A DNA stretch of 57,739 bases from DASXZH01 sp036502005. Lineage in GTDB: Bacteria > Armatimonadota > Fimbriimonadia > Fimbriimonadales > Fimbriimonadaceae. The DNA is taken from contig DASXZH010000055.1 of the NCBI GenBank assembly GCA_036502005.1, positions 1 to 57,739 on the forward strand, in the 5' to 3' direction. The notes under the pieces are model-generated. The model had not been told where the DNA came from, searched no databases, and worked only from the letters and a program-made list of their open reading frames with translations. The first letter of the stretch is position 1. Every line of letters starts with the position of its first letter. The translations under genes were made by a program, and so were the position numbers. This document shows positions 40,573-48,596 of this stretch, in pieces.

Positions 40573-41622
40573 ATGAAACCCCTTTCAACATTGCTTACGA
40601 TATTAGCCGCCGCGATTGGCTTCGCCCAAACGCCATCCGATGTCCTAAAGGCCGTAAATGACAAGCTGGCTGCCGCGGACACCCTGCAGGCAACGATGAG
40701 CGTGACATTTCCCCGTGGAACCCCGCAGGTTTGGAAAGTAGAACTTATGAAGCCAAACCTATACAAAATAATAACGCCTGATCAGCAATTTCGATCCGAT
40801 GGCAAAGCGGAGTTGACCTACTTGTCCCTCGCCAAACGATATCAGTATTCCGAGCGAACCGGCGCGCAAATTACGGATGCGCCATTCTTGTTTGGCCTCA
40901 ATGCCTTCTTCGTAGGCTTTTTACCACTCCCCGCTTTGGGCGGCTCTGAGACGACACTGGATGGGAAAAAGGCATTTGCAGTAAACATTCAGGAGCCAGG
41001 TTTTACGGGCCCAACGGTGCTGTACGTTGACCTGACTTCCGGCTTGCCACTGGGTTACGATGAGCCAATGGCGGCCCAGAGTTTGCTCAAAGTAAGGTAT
41101 TTGGACACGAAGCTCAACGCTACCGTCGACTCCAAATCATTTTCCTGGACCCCGCCCGACGGGGCCAAGTCGATGGCGACCCAAGACTTGGAATCGAGGA
41201 TGCTAAAGCCGGGCGTGGATGCGCCGGCCCCTGCCGTTAAAGATATGAAAGGATCTACCGTCGACCTTTCCGCTCAATACACAGCCTATCGTTCTACGCT
41301 TGTTTATTTTTGGAACGGCGCGCCCCCTTATGCCGATCTTGCCTCGCTAACGCAACTATCAACTGGCCTTGCCGGCCAGCGATTTCAGATTCTGATCGTG
41401 GATTCAAACGCGACACCCGACTCCATTAATGCCAAGTTAACAGGCGTTGCGGTTCCGTTCACGGTGATCGTGGATGCCGATGGCTCGTTGGCAAAAGCTT
41501 ATGGTGTTAGCAGCACCTCTGAATACATTGTGGGAAGCGACGGGAAGATCGGCTCCCATTTTCTTGGATATGATCCCGACGGGATCGCAAAGGCTTTGCG
41601 TCAGCGAGGCTTCCGAGTTTAG
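40573..41622 (+). CDS. Secreted fusion of a LolA/DUF2092-like domain with a degenerate redoxin domain
   Basis: A 349-residue exported protein (signal MKPLSTLLTILAAAIGFA). Residues 25-200 have the LolA/LolB-like pattern (VNDKLAAADTLQATMSVTF...LMKPNLYKIITPDQQFRSDGKAELTYLSLAKRYQYS). After a linker, 215-349 has the AhpC/TSA-thioredoxin pattern (KPGVDAPAPAVKDMKGSTVDLSAQY, then TLVYFWNGAPPYADLASLTQL, VPFTVIVDADGSLAKAYGV and EYIVGSDGKIGSHFLGYDPDGIAKAL). The active site that should read CxxC is NGAPPY, so no redox cysteine remains. It may bind lipid or protein rather than act as a reductase. Confidence 0.8.
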   Translation: MKPLSTLLTILAAAIGFAQTPSDVLKAVNDKLAAADTLQATMSVTFPRGTPQVWKVELMKPNLYKIITPDQQFRSDGKAELTYLSLAKRYQYSERTGAQITDAPFLFGLNAFFVGFLPLPALGGSETTLDGKKAFAVNIQEPGFTGPTVLYVDLTSGLPLGYDEPMAAQSLLKVRYLDTKLNATVDSKSFSWTPPDGAKSMATQDLESRMLKPGVDAPAPAVKDMKGSTVDLSAQYTAYRSTLVYFWNGAPPYADLASLTQLSTGLAGQRFQILIVDSNATPDSINAKLTGVAVPFTVIVDADGSLAKAYGVSSTSEYIVGSDGKIGSHFLGYDPDGIAKALRQRGFRV

Positions 41623-43214
41623 GGTCCCTTTGCCCGATCATGGATTTCCAGGCTTAGATCCGATTTATCGCCTTCTACCAGAATGGTAACCATGTCGCCT
41701 GCGTGAAGGACGGTGCTTCCGCCTGGCACGATTTGACGAGTATCCCGGTCCACGGTGGTTAGAATGGCACCTGTTGGCAACTTCAGGTTCTTGACCTGGA
41801 CGCCGTCCATCAGGGACTGGGGTTCGATCAAAACCTCTAATAGAAGAGGTTCGCTGGAAGGATGGACTTCCGCTCCGCTCATATGGAGATCCCTTTCCAT
41901 CAGCGCATCATAGATTGGGATGTCTTTCAGCGCCTCCGCCGTTAAAGAAGAAGCAAAGGCGGCTATGAGCAGCGAATAGAGCAGGCCGTATTCGCCGGTC
42001 ATTTCGACGATCAACACAACGCCGGTAAGGGGTGCTCTAACGGAGCCCGCCAGCAGGGCAGACATTCCTAAAGAGGCAAATCCCGCATTTGAAAAAGGTA
42101 TTCGCGGGTCAGCCGCATGAGCGCATATTCCAAAAATGAATCCGAGGAGGGAGCCAAGAACTAGGATCGGCGCAAAGATTCCGCCCGGGAGGCCGGTTCC
42201 GTAACTTGCCGACGTCAGCAATAACTTGCCAACATAAAAAAGAATCAGGAGAAAAAGACCTGCTTGCAGTTGCCCCCGCAGAAGGTTCTCAGCGAGGGTG
42301 TGCCCTCCGCCCGTTATCTCTGGAAAATGGAGAAGAGCTAGGCCGCTCACCAGGCCGGCTACTCCGCCGTACACCCACCGCGGGATTTTGAAGACTCTTC
42401 GAATTTCCAAACCTGCCATCAGTGTTTTGTTAAACATTACACCGGCAATCCCACACGTAACCCCAAGAATGGCAACTAGAGGTAAAATCGATAGAGGTGC
42501 CGGACCAGGGCTCGGCAAGTTAAACGAAGGCCGCATTCCGCTAAGGTAACGAGTCACCCCGACCGCGCAAACGGAAGCGGCGAGGGCAGATCCATAAGTG
42601 AGTGCCGACATCTCTCGCCGTAGCTCTTCCATAACGAAGAGGAAGCCTGCCAAGGGCGCATTAAAGGCCGCAGCAAGCCCGGCTCCCGCGCCCGCAGCGA
42701 TAAGCGAGGTTCGTCCGCGCCGGGAGACTTTCATGAGGTCTCCGACCAGTTTTCCGATGCTTGCACCCATTTGAACGGTGGGTCCTTCTCGGCCAAAACT
42801 CATTCCCGCGAAAATCGCGGCAAGGCCCCCAAAAAACTTGGCCACGATCAGGTGAATAGGCCGAATAATCCGCAAATGAATTAGGGCAGCCTTTATGTGC
42901 GGTATTCCGCTTCCTCCCGATTCGGGTGCATATTGACCGATCAGATAGGCAGCTGTACCGCCAATTAAAGAGGTGGAAACTACTAACAGGGCTTCGGAGA
43001 AAAAGCCACCGCGATGCGCAGCCTGGGAAGTAGTAGAGGCGACGAACTCTGCTCGGTTAACCGCTAACTCATAGGCAACGCCTAAAAGACCGGCCAGAAA
43101 GCCGACAATGCCGGCTCTGATAAGGTGAATATGGCGCTCTTCACGGTGAAGTTGCTCTCGCTTATGCAGCCGTTTCGCTCGGCGGGAGCCGGAATCCGCT
43201 TCCTCTACTGCCAC
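41619..43214 (-). CDS. ClC-family chloride channel/antiporter with C-terminal TrkA-like domain
   Basis: A 531-residue inner-membrane anion transporter. Selectivity-filter motifs are GGSGIPHIKA, GREGPTVQMGASIG (with the gating glutamate) and LPGGIFAPILVLGS. About 12-14 hydrophobic helices are visible. A soluble C-terminal domain (SEPLLLEVLIEPQSLMDGVQVKNLKLPTGAILTTVDRDTRQIVPGGSTVLHAGDMVTILVEGDK-like) resembles TrkA-C and probably binds a ligand. The long charged N-terminus (KRLHKREQLHREERHIHL) precedes the first helix. It overlaps the LolA-like gene by 4 bp, stop to stop. Confidence 0.93.
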   Translation of the reverse strand: MAVEEADSGSRRAKRLHKREQLHREERHIHLIRAGIVGFLAGLLGVAYELAVNRAEFVASTTSQAAHRGGFFSEALLVVSTSLIGGTAAYLIGQYAPESGGSGIPHIKAALIHLRIIRPIHLIVAKFFGGLAAIFAGMSFGREGPTVQMGASIGKLVGDLMKVSRRGRTSLIAAGAGAGLAAAFNAPLAGFLFVMEELRREMSALTYGSALAASVCAVGVTRYLSGMRPSFNLPSPGPAPLSILPLVAILGVTCGIAGVMFNKTLMAGLEIRRVFKIPRWVYGGVAGLVSGLALLHFPEITGGGHTLAENLLRGQLQAGLFLLILFYVGKLLLTSASYGTGLPGGIFAPILVLGSLLGFIFGICAHAADPRIPFSNAGFASLGMSALLAGSVRAPLTGVVLIVEMTGEYGLLYSLLIAAFASSLTAEALKDIPIYDALMERDLHMSGAEVHPSSEPLLLEVLIEPQSLMDGVQVKNLKLPTGAILTTVDRDTRQIVPGGSTVLHAGDMVTILVEGDKSDLSLEIHDRAKGP

Positions 43215-43246
43215 CTGTAGTTTTTACCCTGAATCAAAGTTGGGTT

Positions 43247-43834
43247 CTAAACTTTAGCGATGCCATCAGTTAAATCAGAAACAGAAACAAGCAGATAAGA
43301 ACGATCCTTAGACGAGATGTGGCTGATTGCGGCTTGAACAGATACCAAATTCCCATGCCGATCCGGAACATGCCACCGGCGCGTGCACGGCAAGTCCTCC
43401 CAGCTCAATCGAAATGTTTCGAGCGCTCGGTTGTGGAGGTTTGCCGGCAGCAAATCATGAAGCGTTTTGCCAATCAGTTCTTTAGGGCAATATCCGAAAA
43501 GCGCGGCCAGCGAGGGATTTACATTGATGAAGGTGCTGTATTCATCCATGAGGGCGAGCCCGTTTCCGGATGAATAAAACATCTGCAGTAAGAGATCTAG
43601 ATTCAAGTCTTGATCGGGGTCCAACCCGGCGCTGCCAAGCCTTGCGATCACCTCCATTCGGCTGCAGTCGCCCATTTTTTTCCGAATTCGTTCCCACTGG
43701 GTCTTAACGCTGCCGACTCCGATGCCCAACCGGGTAGCAATTTCCTTATCGATGAGGCCTTCACGGGCGAACCTTATAATTTCTAACTGCCTGGAGGAAA
43801 GTGTGATTGCAGAACAGTCCCTAGGCATTCTCAT
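43247..43834 (-). CDS. LuxR-type HTH regulator with C-terminal PAS domain
   Basis: A 195-residue transcription factor with reversed domain order. The LuxR-type HTH is N-terminal (LSSRQLEIIRFAREGLIDKEIATRLGIGVGSVKTQWERIRKKMG, residues 12-55). A PAS-like domain follows (MFYSSGNGLALMDEYSTFINVNPSLAALFGYCPKELIGKTLHDLLPANLHNRALETF, about 85-190). Usually PAS precedes the HTH in such proteins. The ligand is unknown. It is divergent from the secreted ferritin-like gene with a 20-bp palindrome between them, a natural operator candidate. Confidence 0.85.
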   Translation of the reverse strand: MRMPRDCSAITLSSRQLEIIRFAREGLIDKEIATRLGIGVGSVKTQWERIRKKMGDCSRMEVIARLGSAGLDPDQDLNLDLLLQMFYSSGNGLALMDEYSTFINVNPSLAALFGYCPKELIGKTLHDLLPANLHNRALETFRLSWEDLPCTRRWHVPDRHGNLVSVQAAISHISSKDRSYLLVSVSDLTDGIAKV

Positions 43835-43860
43835 CTCTCAGTACGCCAATATTTGCACTC

Positions 43861-43880
43861 TGTATGCGAATTGGCATACA
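43861..43880. promoter_or_regulatory. 20-bp palindrome between the LuxR-PAS regulator and the ferritin-like gene
   Basis: TGTATGCGAATTGGCATACA: arms TGTATGC and GCATACA separated by six bases. The length and symmetry fit a LuxR-family dimer site. It lies 27 bp upstream of the regulator start (43834) and 68 bp upstream of the ferritin-like ATG (43948), so it could control both genes. TTGGCA inside it could also serve as a -35 element. Confidence 0.5.
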
Positions 43881-43947
43881 TAGCTATGGTTTCATCCTTT
43901 CGTAGTTGGTCATGTGCGCCAACGTAGGTGTGCACTTGGAGTTCTCA

Positions 43948-44802
43948 ATGAAATTTAGTGAAATCATATCGGATGAAGAAAACGCGAAAGGAGTATCGCG
44001 TAGGGATATCTTGGTTAAGGCGGCTCAGATTTCCGTTGTCACAGCAGTGTTGGCAGCTATGCCCGGGTGCGGGGGCAGTGGCAACGGGACGTCAACCACC
44101 ACAGGCTCCGGCGGGGCAACGGCGACCGACGTTGCCGTGCTTCAGTTTGCCCTAAACTTGGAATATTTGGAAGCCGAGTTTTATACTTACGCGACTTCAG
44201 GGCAGGGTATTTCCACCTTCGGAATTCAGACGAGCGGTATAGGGACCGCTGGCGCAACAACGGGTGGGGTTCAGACAACCTTTACAGATCCTCGCATTAA
44301 AGCGCTAGCCAACGAGATCGCTGCCGATGAACGATCTCACGTGACACTTGAACGAGGCGCGCTTGGTGCTGCGGCAGTTGCTAAGCCCGCCATTAACTTG
44401 GCAGCTCTAGGAAGCTTTGCCACACAAGCAGAGTTTCTTGCCCTTGCAAGAGCCTTTGAGGACACCGGTGTCAGCGCTTATGGAGGCGCAGCAGCTCTGC
44501 TCAGCCCCGCCGTTGTGAAAGTGGCGGCGAGCATTTTGGGAACCGAAGCCTATCACGCCGGCCTTTTACGGCTTGAAGTTGCCGAAAACAATGTGGCTTC
44601 CAAGGCGACCGATAACTTCGATGTTCCGCCCCCTCCTACCGGAACACAGTATGTCTGTGCCGATAGCCAGGGCCTCACGATTCAGCGAACGCCCCGCGAG
44701 GTTTTAAACATCGTTTATGCCGGCGGAGTAAAGAGCGGAGGATTCTTCCCGAACGGCGGAAATCTTTCGCCAAGTTCAGTGCCCCTTCTTGGCCTATCCT
44801 AA
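43948..44802 (+). CDS. Secreted ferritin-like domain protein (dessication-type)
   Basis: 284 residues from ATG 43948, which has GGAG 8 bp upstream; an earlier GTG at 43906 is less likely. The N-terminus has a Tat-like SRRDIL followed by a hydrophobic stretch and a possible lipobox (AAMPGCGG), so it is exported, perhaps as a lipoprotein. The mature part is a ferritin-like four-helix bundle of the Ferritin_2 type (DVAVLQFALNLEYLEAEFYTYATSGQG; ALANEIAADERSHVTLERGAL; FEDTGVSAYGGAAALL; ILGTEAYHAGLLRLEVAENN), with Glu and His residues suited to metal binding. It is next to a divergent regulator. Confidence 0.85.
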   Translation: MKFSEIISDEENAKGVSRRDILVKAAQISVVTAVLAAMPGCGGSGNGTSTTTGSGGATATDVAVLQFALNLEYLEAEFYTYATSGQGISTFGIQTSGIGTAGATTGGVQTTFTDPRIKALANEIAADERSHVTLERGALGAAAVAKPAINLAALGSFATQAEFLALARAFEDTGVSAYGGAAALLSPAVVKVAASILGTEAYHAGLLRLEVAENNVASKATDNFDVPPPPTGTQYVCADSQGLTIQRTPREVLNIVYAGGVKSGGFFPNGGNLSPSSVPLLGLS

Positions 44803-44823
44803 ATGCCGGCCAGGTAAAAAAAG

Positions 44824-44842
44824 GCCCGGTTCTTAACCGGGC
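44824..44842. terminator. Bidirectional intrinsic terminator
   Basis: GCCCGGTT pairs with AACCGGGC around a CTT loop. It is flanked by AAAAAAA on the left and TCTTTC on the right, and lies between the convergent ferritin-like and gpx genes. The A-run gives a good U-tract for the minus-strand gpx transcript. Confidence 0.85.
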
Positions 44843-44857
44843 TCTTTCATTTCTGCC

Positions 44858-45451
44858 TTACTTCTCGGCGAGAGCTTTGTCTAATGCCTCTGTGATCTGA
44901 GGATCATCAGGCTTGACTTTAGGGTTAAAGCGCGCGATAACTTTGCCATCGCGACCGACAAGGAACTTGCCGAAGTTCCACTCAATATCGTCATGATAGG
45001 GCGCGTTGGCAATCAGCCACGTGTAGAGGGGATCAATCCCTTCGCCTTTTACAACGATCTTGGAAAACATTGGGAAGTTCACCTGATAGGTCGCCTTGCA
45101 GAATTCTTTAATTTCCGCGTTGGTGCCAGGCTCTTGAGCCCCAAACTGGTTCGCCGGGAATCCAAGAATGGCAAACCCTTCAGACTTCTTGGCCTTGTAA
45201 AGTGCCTCTAGGCCAGCGTATTGTGGTGTGTTGCCGCATTTGCTGGCGACGTTTACGATAAGAAGGACCTTGCCTTTAAACTTGCTCAACGGCACATCTT
45301 TGCCGTCGATGTTCTTCATCGAGAAATCATAAACCGTGTTAGCGGTTGTGGCGGGGCTGGACGGCTGCGAGGGTATTGGATCGCACGACGCGGTGGTTAC
45401 GAGCGCGGCTGCGGTGATAGCAACGGCAACTCCGGTTTGACGAATATTCAT
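44858..45451 (-). CDS. Glutathione peroxidase-like protein, probably exported lipoprotein
   Basis: 197 residues from ATG 45451, chosen because GGGAGGT sits 5 bp upstream; an upstream ATG at 45508 would add non-family residues. A signal sequence with lipobox-like AASC (MNIRQTGVAVAITAAALVTTASC) precedes the thioredoxin-fold GPx domain. The catalytic Cys72 is in NVASKCGNTPQY, and Gln and Trp complete the site in GFPANQFGAQEPG and WNFGKFLVGRDG. It reduces hydroperoxides with thioredoxin or glutathione as donor, outside the cytoplasm if exported. Confidence 0.92.
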   Translation of the reverse strand: MNIRQTGVAVAITAAALVTTASCDPIPSQPSSPATTANTVYDFSMKNIDGKDVPLSKFKGKVLLIVNVASKCGNTPQYAGLEALYKAKKSEGFAILGFPANQFGAQEPGTNAEIKEFCKATYQVNFPMFSKIVVKGEGIDPLYTWLIANAPYHDDIEWNFGKFLVGRDGKVIARFNPKVKPDDPQITEALDKALAEK

Positions 45452-45798
45452 AAGGCACCTCCCAAAACTATGGATAAAGCTACGATTGTTAGCCTTTCTA
45501 GTTTGCAAACTTAGGGCAATCTCTAGGGTTTGGACGACCGGATGTAGGCCATAGGTTACCGGGCTTCTTAGGGATTCTGGCGTGGGGGGGCATGGCCGCT
45601 TACCAGGGCTCCCTCTGCCCCGCCTACCCGGCGGCCTCGACTTCGCCCTTCGCTATAATATTTAGCCCCCTTGTCGGGCATTGGAATGTTCAAAGCCAAC
45701 GTTCGGCTTTCTTATAGGTCGGCGTTGGAGTGATAGTCCGCTTTGCGACCCGATAAATGCGGACGCGTGCAAACTCCTAGGAGTGGTAGCCTCAACTC
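45452..45798. other. Intergenic region between gpx and galE
   Basis: No gene is recognised in this 347-bp divergent interval. A TATAAT at 45654-45659 could be a -10 for galE, but no -35 at proper spacing is visible. The G-rich stretch GGCGTGGGGGG near 45582 is unexplained. Confidence 0.4.
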
Positions 45799-46809
45799 AT
45801 GATTCTAGTGATTGGAGGAGCCGGGTACATCGGCTCGCATATGTGCAAAGTTTTAAGAGAGGCTAACGAGCCGCATTTGGTGCTTGATAACCTTAGCCAG
45901 GGGCATAGGGCTGCCGTAAAAGAAAGCCCCTTAATGGTAGGCGACTTGAGAGACAAAGAGCACCTGGAACGGGTTTTCGGTGAGAACGAGATCGATCTCG
46001 TCATGCATTTCGCCGCTTATATCTCTGTGGGTGAAAGCGTCCGCGAGCCGGCAAAGTATTGGGACAACAACACGGCTGGCGTATTAACGCTGCTCGAAAC
46101 AATGAAGGAGAATGGAATCGGCAAGTTTGTCTTCAGTTCAACGGCCGCGATCTTTGGCGAACCGAAATATGTTCCCATTGACGAGGACCATCCAAAGGAC
46201 CCCACGAATACCTACGGAGACACCAAGCTTGCTTCGGAAAAGATCTTGAAGTCTTTTGATACCGCTTACGGCGTAAAAGCCGTGTGCCTGCGATACTTCA
46301 ATGCGGCGGGCGCCGATCCGGGTGGGCAGATGGGAGAGGATCACGAGCCGGAAGAGCACTTGGTGCCGCTGGCAATTAAAGCGGCCCTGGGCCAGCGTCC
46401 GGGGCTGAAGATCTTCGGAACCGATTACGACACGCCGGATGGCACATGCGTGCGAGACTACATTCACATTTTGGACTTAGCGGAAGCCCACTTGTTGGCA
46501 GTTAAGCATTTACGCCAAGGCGGGGATTCCCGGCATTACAACCTTGGAAACGGCCAGGGTTTTAGCGTGAAACAGGTGATCGAAACGGTGGAAAGGGTTT
46601 CCGGGAAACAGGTTCCAAACGAAAACGCGGCCCGAAGACCAGGAGATCCGGCCAAGCTCATTGCGAGCAGTGACCGGATCAGAGAGGATTGGAGTTGGAG
46701 TCCGAAGATGCCTAAGTTAGAGACGATCGTCGAAACCGCGTGGAACTGGCACAGCACCCACCCCAACGGCTACGACGATAGGCGATCAGTGGCCTCCAGC
46801 AGCTCCTGA
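45799..46809 (+). CDS. galE: UDP-glucose 4-epimerase
   Basis: Interconverts UDP-glucose and UDP-galactose for sugar metabolism and surface polysaccharide. The 336 residues have the NAD motif GGAGYIGSH at the N-terminus and the catalytic Y139-G-D-T-K143. Ser is supplied in FVFSSTAAIFGEP, and family blocks LRYFNAAGADPGGQMGEDH and RDYIHILDLAEAHLLA follow. The last 12 residues (YDDRRSVASSSS) are encoded by sequence (GATAGGCGATCAGT, 46777-46790) that matches the heptamer repeat near 35241-35258. The 3' end overlaps the convergent secreted gene by 24 bp. Confidence 0.95.
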   Translation: MILVIGGAGYIGSHMCKVLREANEPHLVLDNLSQGHRAAVKESPLMVGDLRDKEHLERVFGENEIDLVMHFAAYISVGESVREPAKYWDNNTAGVLTLLETMKENGIGKFVFSSTAAIFGEPKYVPIDEDHPKDPTNTYGDTKLASEKILKSFDTAYGVKAVCLRYFNAAGADPGGQMGEDHEPEEHLVPLAIKAALGQRPGLKIFGTDYDTPDGTCVRDYIHILDLAEAHLLAVKHLRQGGDSRHYNLGNGQGFSVKQVIETVERVSGKQVPNENAARRPGDPAKLIASSDRIREDWSWSPKMPKLETIVETAWNWHSTHPNGYDDRRSVASSSS

Positions 46810-47949
46810 AGGAGCGGTTACCTGCGGCAAGCCGTAGTCGGCCGGCAACGGATTTCCTGTTCTCTTCAGCTTGAGGGCGAGGTTCTTTTTCACCATTTCC
46901 CACTCCGGTTCGGTCATGAACTTCGCGTGAGAATCAGCGAAACCTACAAGGTACGTTCCGTTCGGCCAAGCGAATGGATCGTAGAACAACGGCGTGTTGG
47001 ATGGGTCTAGAATCTCGTTCATCTGAACGCCTGCTAGGCTCATGTTGAATCGGAACTCGCCCGCTCGAACCGGGTTCATCGTCTGATAAACGCTTGCGTT
47101 CTTGATGTAGGGATAGATCACATACTCTGCGCCTTTCGAACCCTGCACGTAGGGGAACGTTCCATCGTAATCTTGGGCGTACAACAGCATGGCCGAAGAA
47201 ATCGCTTTCGCATTCTGCTCAGCCGATCCGTAAAGTGAGGCATCTATCGCACGGTCTACCGAAACGCCCTTAACGGCAGTCGGTGTATCGGTTGAGATGC
47301 TAGCGATCTGGTCCGGGGCAGCCTTAATCGGCGCCGGCTCGCTTGTTAGTACTGGGGTCGAAGGGATGGAACCTGTTACCGTTGGAGTCGGAGTTTGCAT
47401 TGGCTTTGGTCTCATCGCCACTTGCGTTGTGGAGGGAACTACAACCTGGGCCATGGCTCGCAGGTATTTCGCTTTATCCCACTCTGGCATAGGAACGATA
47501 GTGCCAATGTCGGAGGTCTTTATGAGCTTCAACCTTAGGTTGAAGGGCTGAACTCTCTTGGCGCCCGCCATTCCTTTCAGCGTGCCAGGACCGATCTCGA
47601 TTCCGTATGTGACGATGAACTCTTGGCCCGAGATCGTTACCGTCTGCCCTTTGGTCCATGAAATCGGAAGCATTTCAAGGAACATCTCCGCCGGCGCGCC
47701 AAGACTGGTGGCTGGGGCGGTTGAAGTAAACGAGGACGTTACCGAATTGATTCCGAAAACGTCAGCAGCTCCAGCCTGGGTGATTTTCACGGCTTTAAAA
47801 CCTTCCGGTATGTCAGCGGGGCGAATAGTAAGCGGGATTGCGGATCCCGAAATTGCGTCGTTTAGCGAATACTCCTGAGCATACGCCAGCGTGGCGGGGA
47901 ACAGGACCAACATCGCTAAACCTTTTAATAAGGTGGGTTGGATCTTCAT
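46786..47949 (-). CDS. Secreted protein with a pseudopilin-like C-terminal head
   Basis: 387 residues with a signal peptide (MKIQPTLLKGLAMLVLFPATLAYA). The first 240 residues are an unknown beta-rich domain and a Pro/Thr-rich linker (TQVAMRPKPMQTPTPTV). From about 240 the sequence SAEQNAKAISSAMLLYAQDYDGTFPYVQGSKG, then YIKNASVYQTMNP and YLVGFADSHAKFMTEPEW, matches the globular half of pseudopilins of this bacterial group, but no N-terminal prepilin helix is present. It could be a decoy or soluble partner of the pilin-like system. The 3' end overlaps galE. Confidence 0.7.
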   Translation of the reverse strand: MKIQPTLLKGLAMLVLFPATLAYAQEYSLNDAISGSAIPLTIRPADIPEGFKAVKITQAGAADVFGINSVTSSFTSTAPATSLGAPAEMFLEMLPISWTKGQTVTISGQEFIVTYGIEIGPGTLKGMAGAKRVQPFNLRLKLIKTSDIGTIVPMPEWDKAKYLRAMAQVVVPSTTQVAMRPKPMQTPTPTVTGSIPSTPVLTSEPAPIKAAPDQIASISTDTPTAVKGVSVDRAIDASLYGSAEQNAKAISSAMLLYAQDYDGTFPYVQGSKGAEYVIYPYIKNASVYQTMNPVRAGEFRFNMSLAGVQMNEILDPSNTPLFYDPFAWPNGTYLVGFADSHAKFMTEPEWEMVKKNLALKLKRTGNPLPADYGLPQVTAPSGAAGGH

Positions 47950-48013
47950 AGTAAGGACTCCTCTTGGAGAAGACCTTCAATAGAGCCAAAAGGTAGCGAG
48001 ATTTCTTGAGGAC

Positions 48014-48541
48014 TTATTCGGAAAGATTCGCCGTCCCGATTAGGATCAGTTCACCCTCTGAAATCGTGATCTTCTCAATCATCATTTCGAATGGAAAATC
48101 TTCCGTGTCGAGAATCGGATTGATCTTTTCTAACTGCTTTTCAACCAGACCTTTAGCGCCAACCCCAAGCATATCGACCGTCTCCAAAACGATCCAAACT
48201 TCCTTTCCATCTCGAATGTCCAGCGAGCAAATGGCGTTTGCTCTGATATCAAAAACAACCTTAGCGGTGGCGGATACGTATAACTTTCCGGCTTCAAGCT
48301 TAACTTCAAAGTCGTTTAACCCTCCTGGCTTTTCCTTGTTCAGAAACTCCGAGAGGTTTCCCTGTGAAACCGTTGCGAGAACATTGGCAGATTTCGCCAA
48401 GTTGAGTTTGAAAGGGTGTTGGCCAACTTTAACATCTTGGGCAGCTAGTTTAACGGCGTCGACTCGTAGGCCGAAAGGAAGCAACAGATCGCGGAAAGTG
48501 GCCTCAAATGAGCCAACTTGGACTTCTGATTTCTTGGACAT
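48014..48541 (-). CDS. DUF2993-like protein
   Basis: A 175-residue protein whose strand pattern (FRDLLLPFGLRVDAVKLAAQDVKVGQHPFKLNLAKSANVLATVSQGNLSEFLN... KLEAGKLYVSATAKV... FPFEMMIEKITISEGELILIGTA) matches DUF2993/LmeA-type proteins. These have a tubular lipid-binding fold. No signal peptide is visible at this start, so its location is open. An opposite-strand frame of similar size lacks any such pattern. It sits between the secreted pseudopilin-like gene and the GHL10-like gene. Confidence 0.65.
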   Translation of the reverse strand: MSKKSEVQVGSFEATFRDLLLPFGLRVDAVKLAAQDVKVGQHPFKLNLAKSANVLATVSQGNLSEFLNKEKPGGLNDFEVKLEAGKLYVSATAKVVFDIRANAICSLDIRDGKEVWIVLETVDMLGVGAKGLVEKQLEKINPILDTEDFPFEMMIEKITISEGELILIGTANLSE

Positions 48542-48596
48542 TGAAGAAGTTAGGGTACCTGTGAGATTTGAGCTTCATAGTTGGTAGTCTAATAGA

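Noticed and set aside
45654..45659. galE promoter -10
   Set aside because: TATAAT is present but without a -35 at proper distance and 140 bp from the start codon; kept only as a note.
48006..48587. 193-codon frame on the plus strand
   Set aside because: It is the antisense of the DUF2993-like gene and has no family pattern, being Ser/Thr-rich as typical shadow frames.
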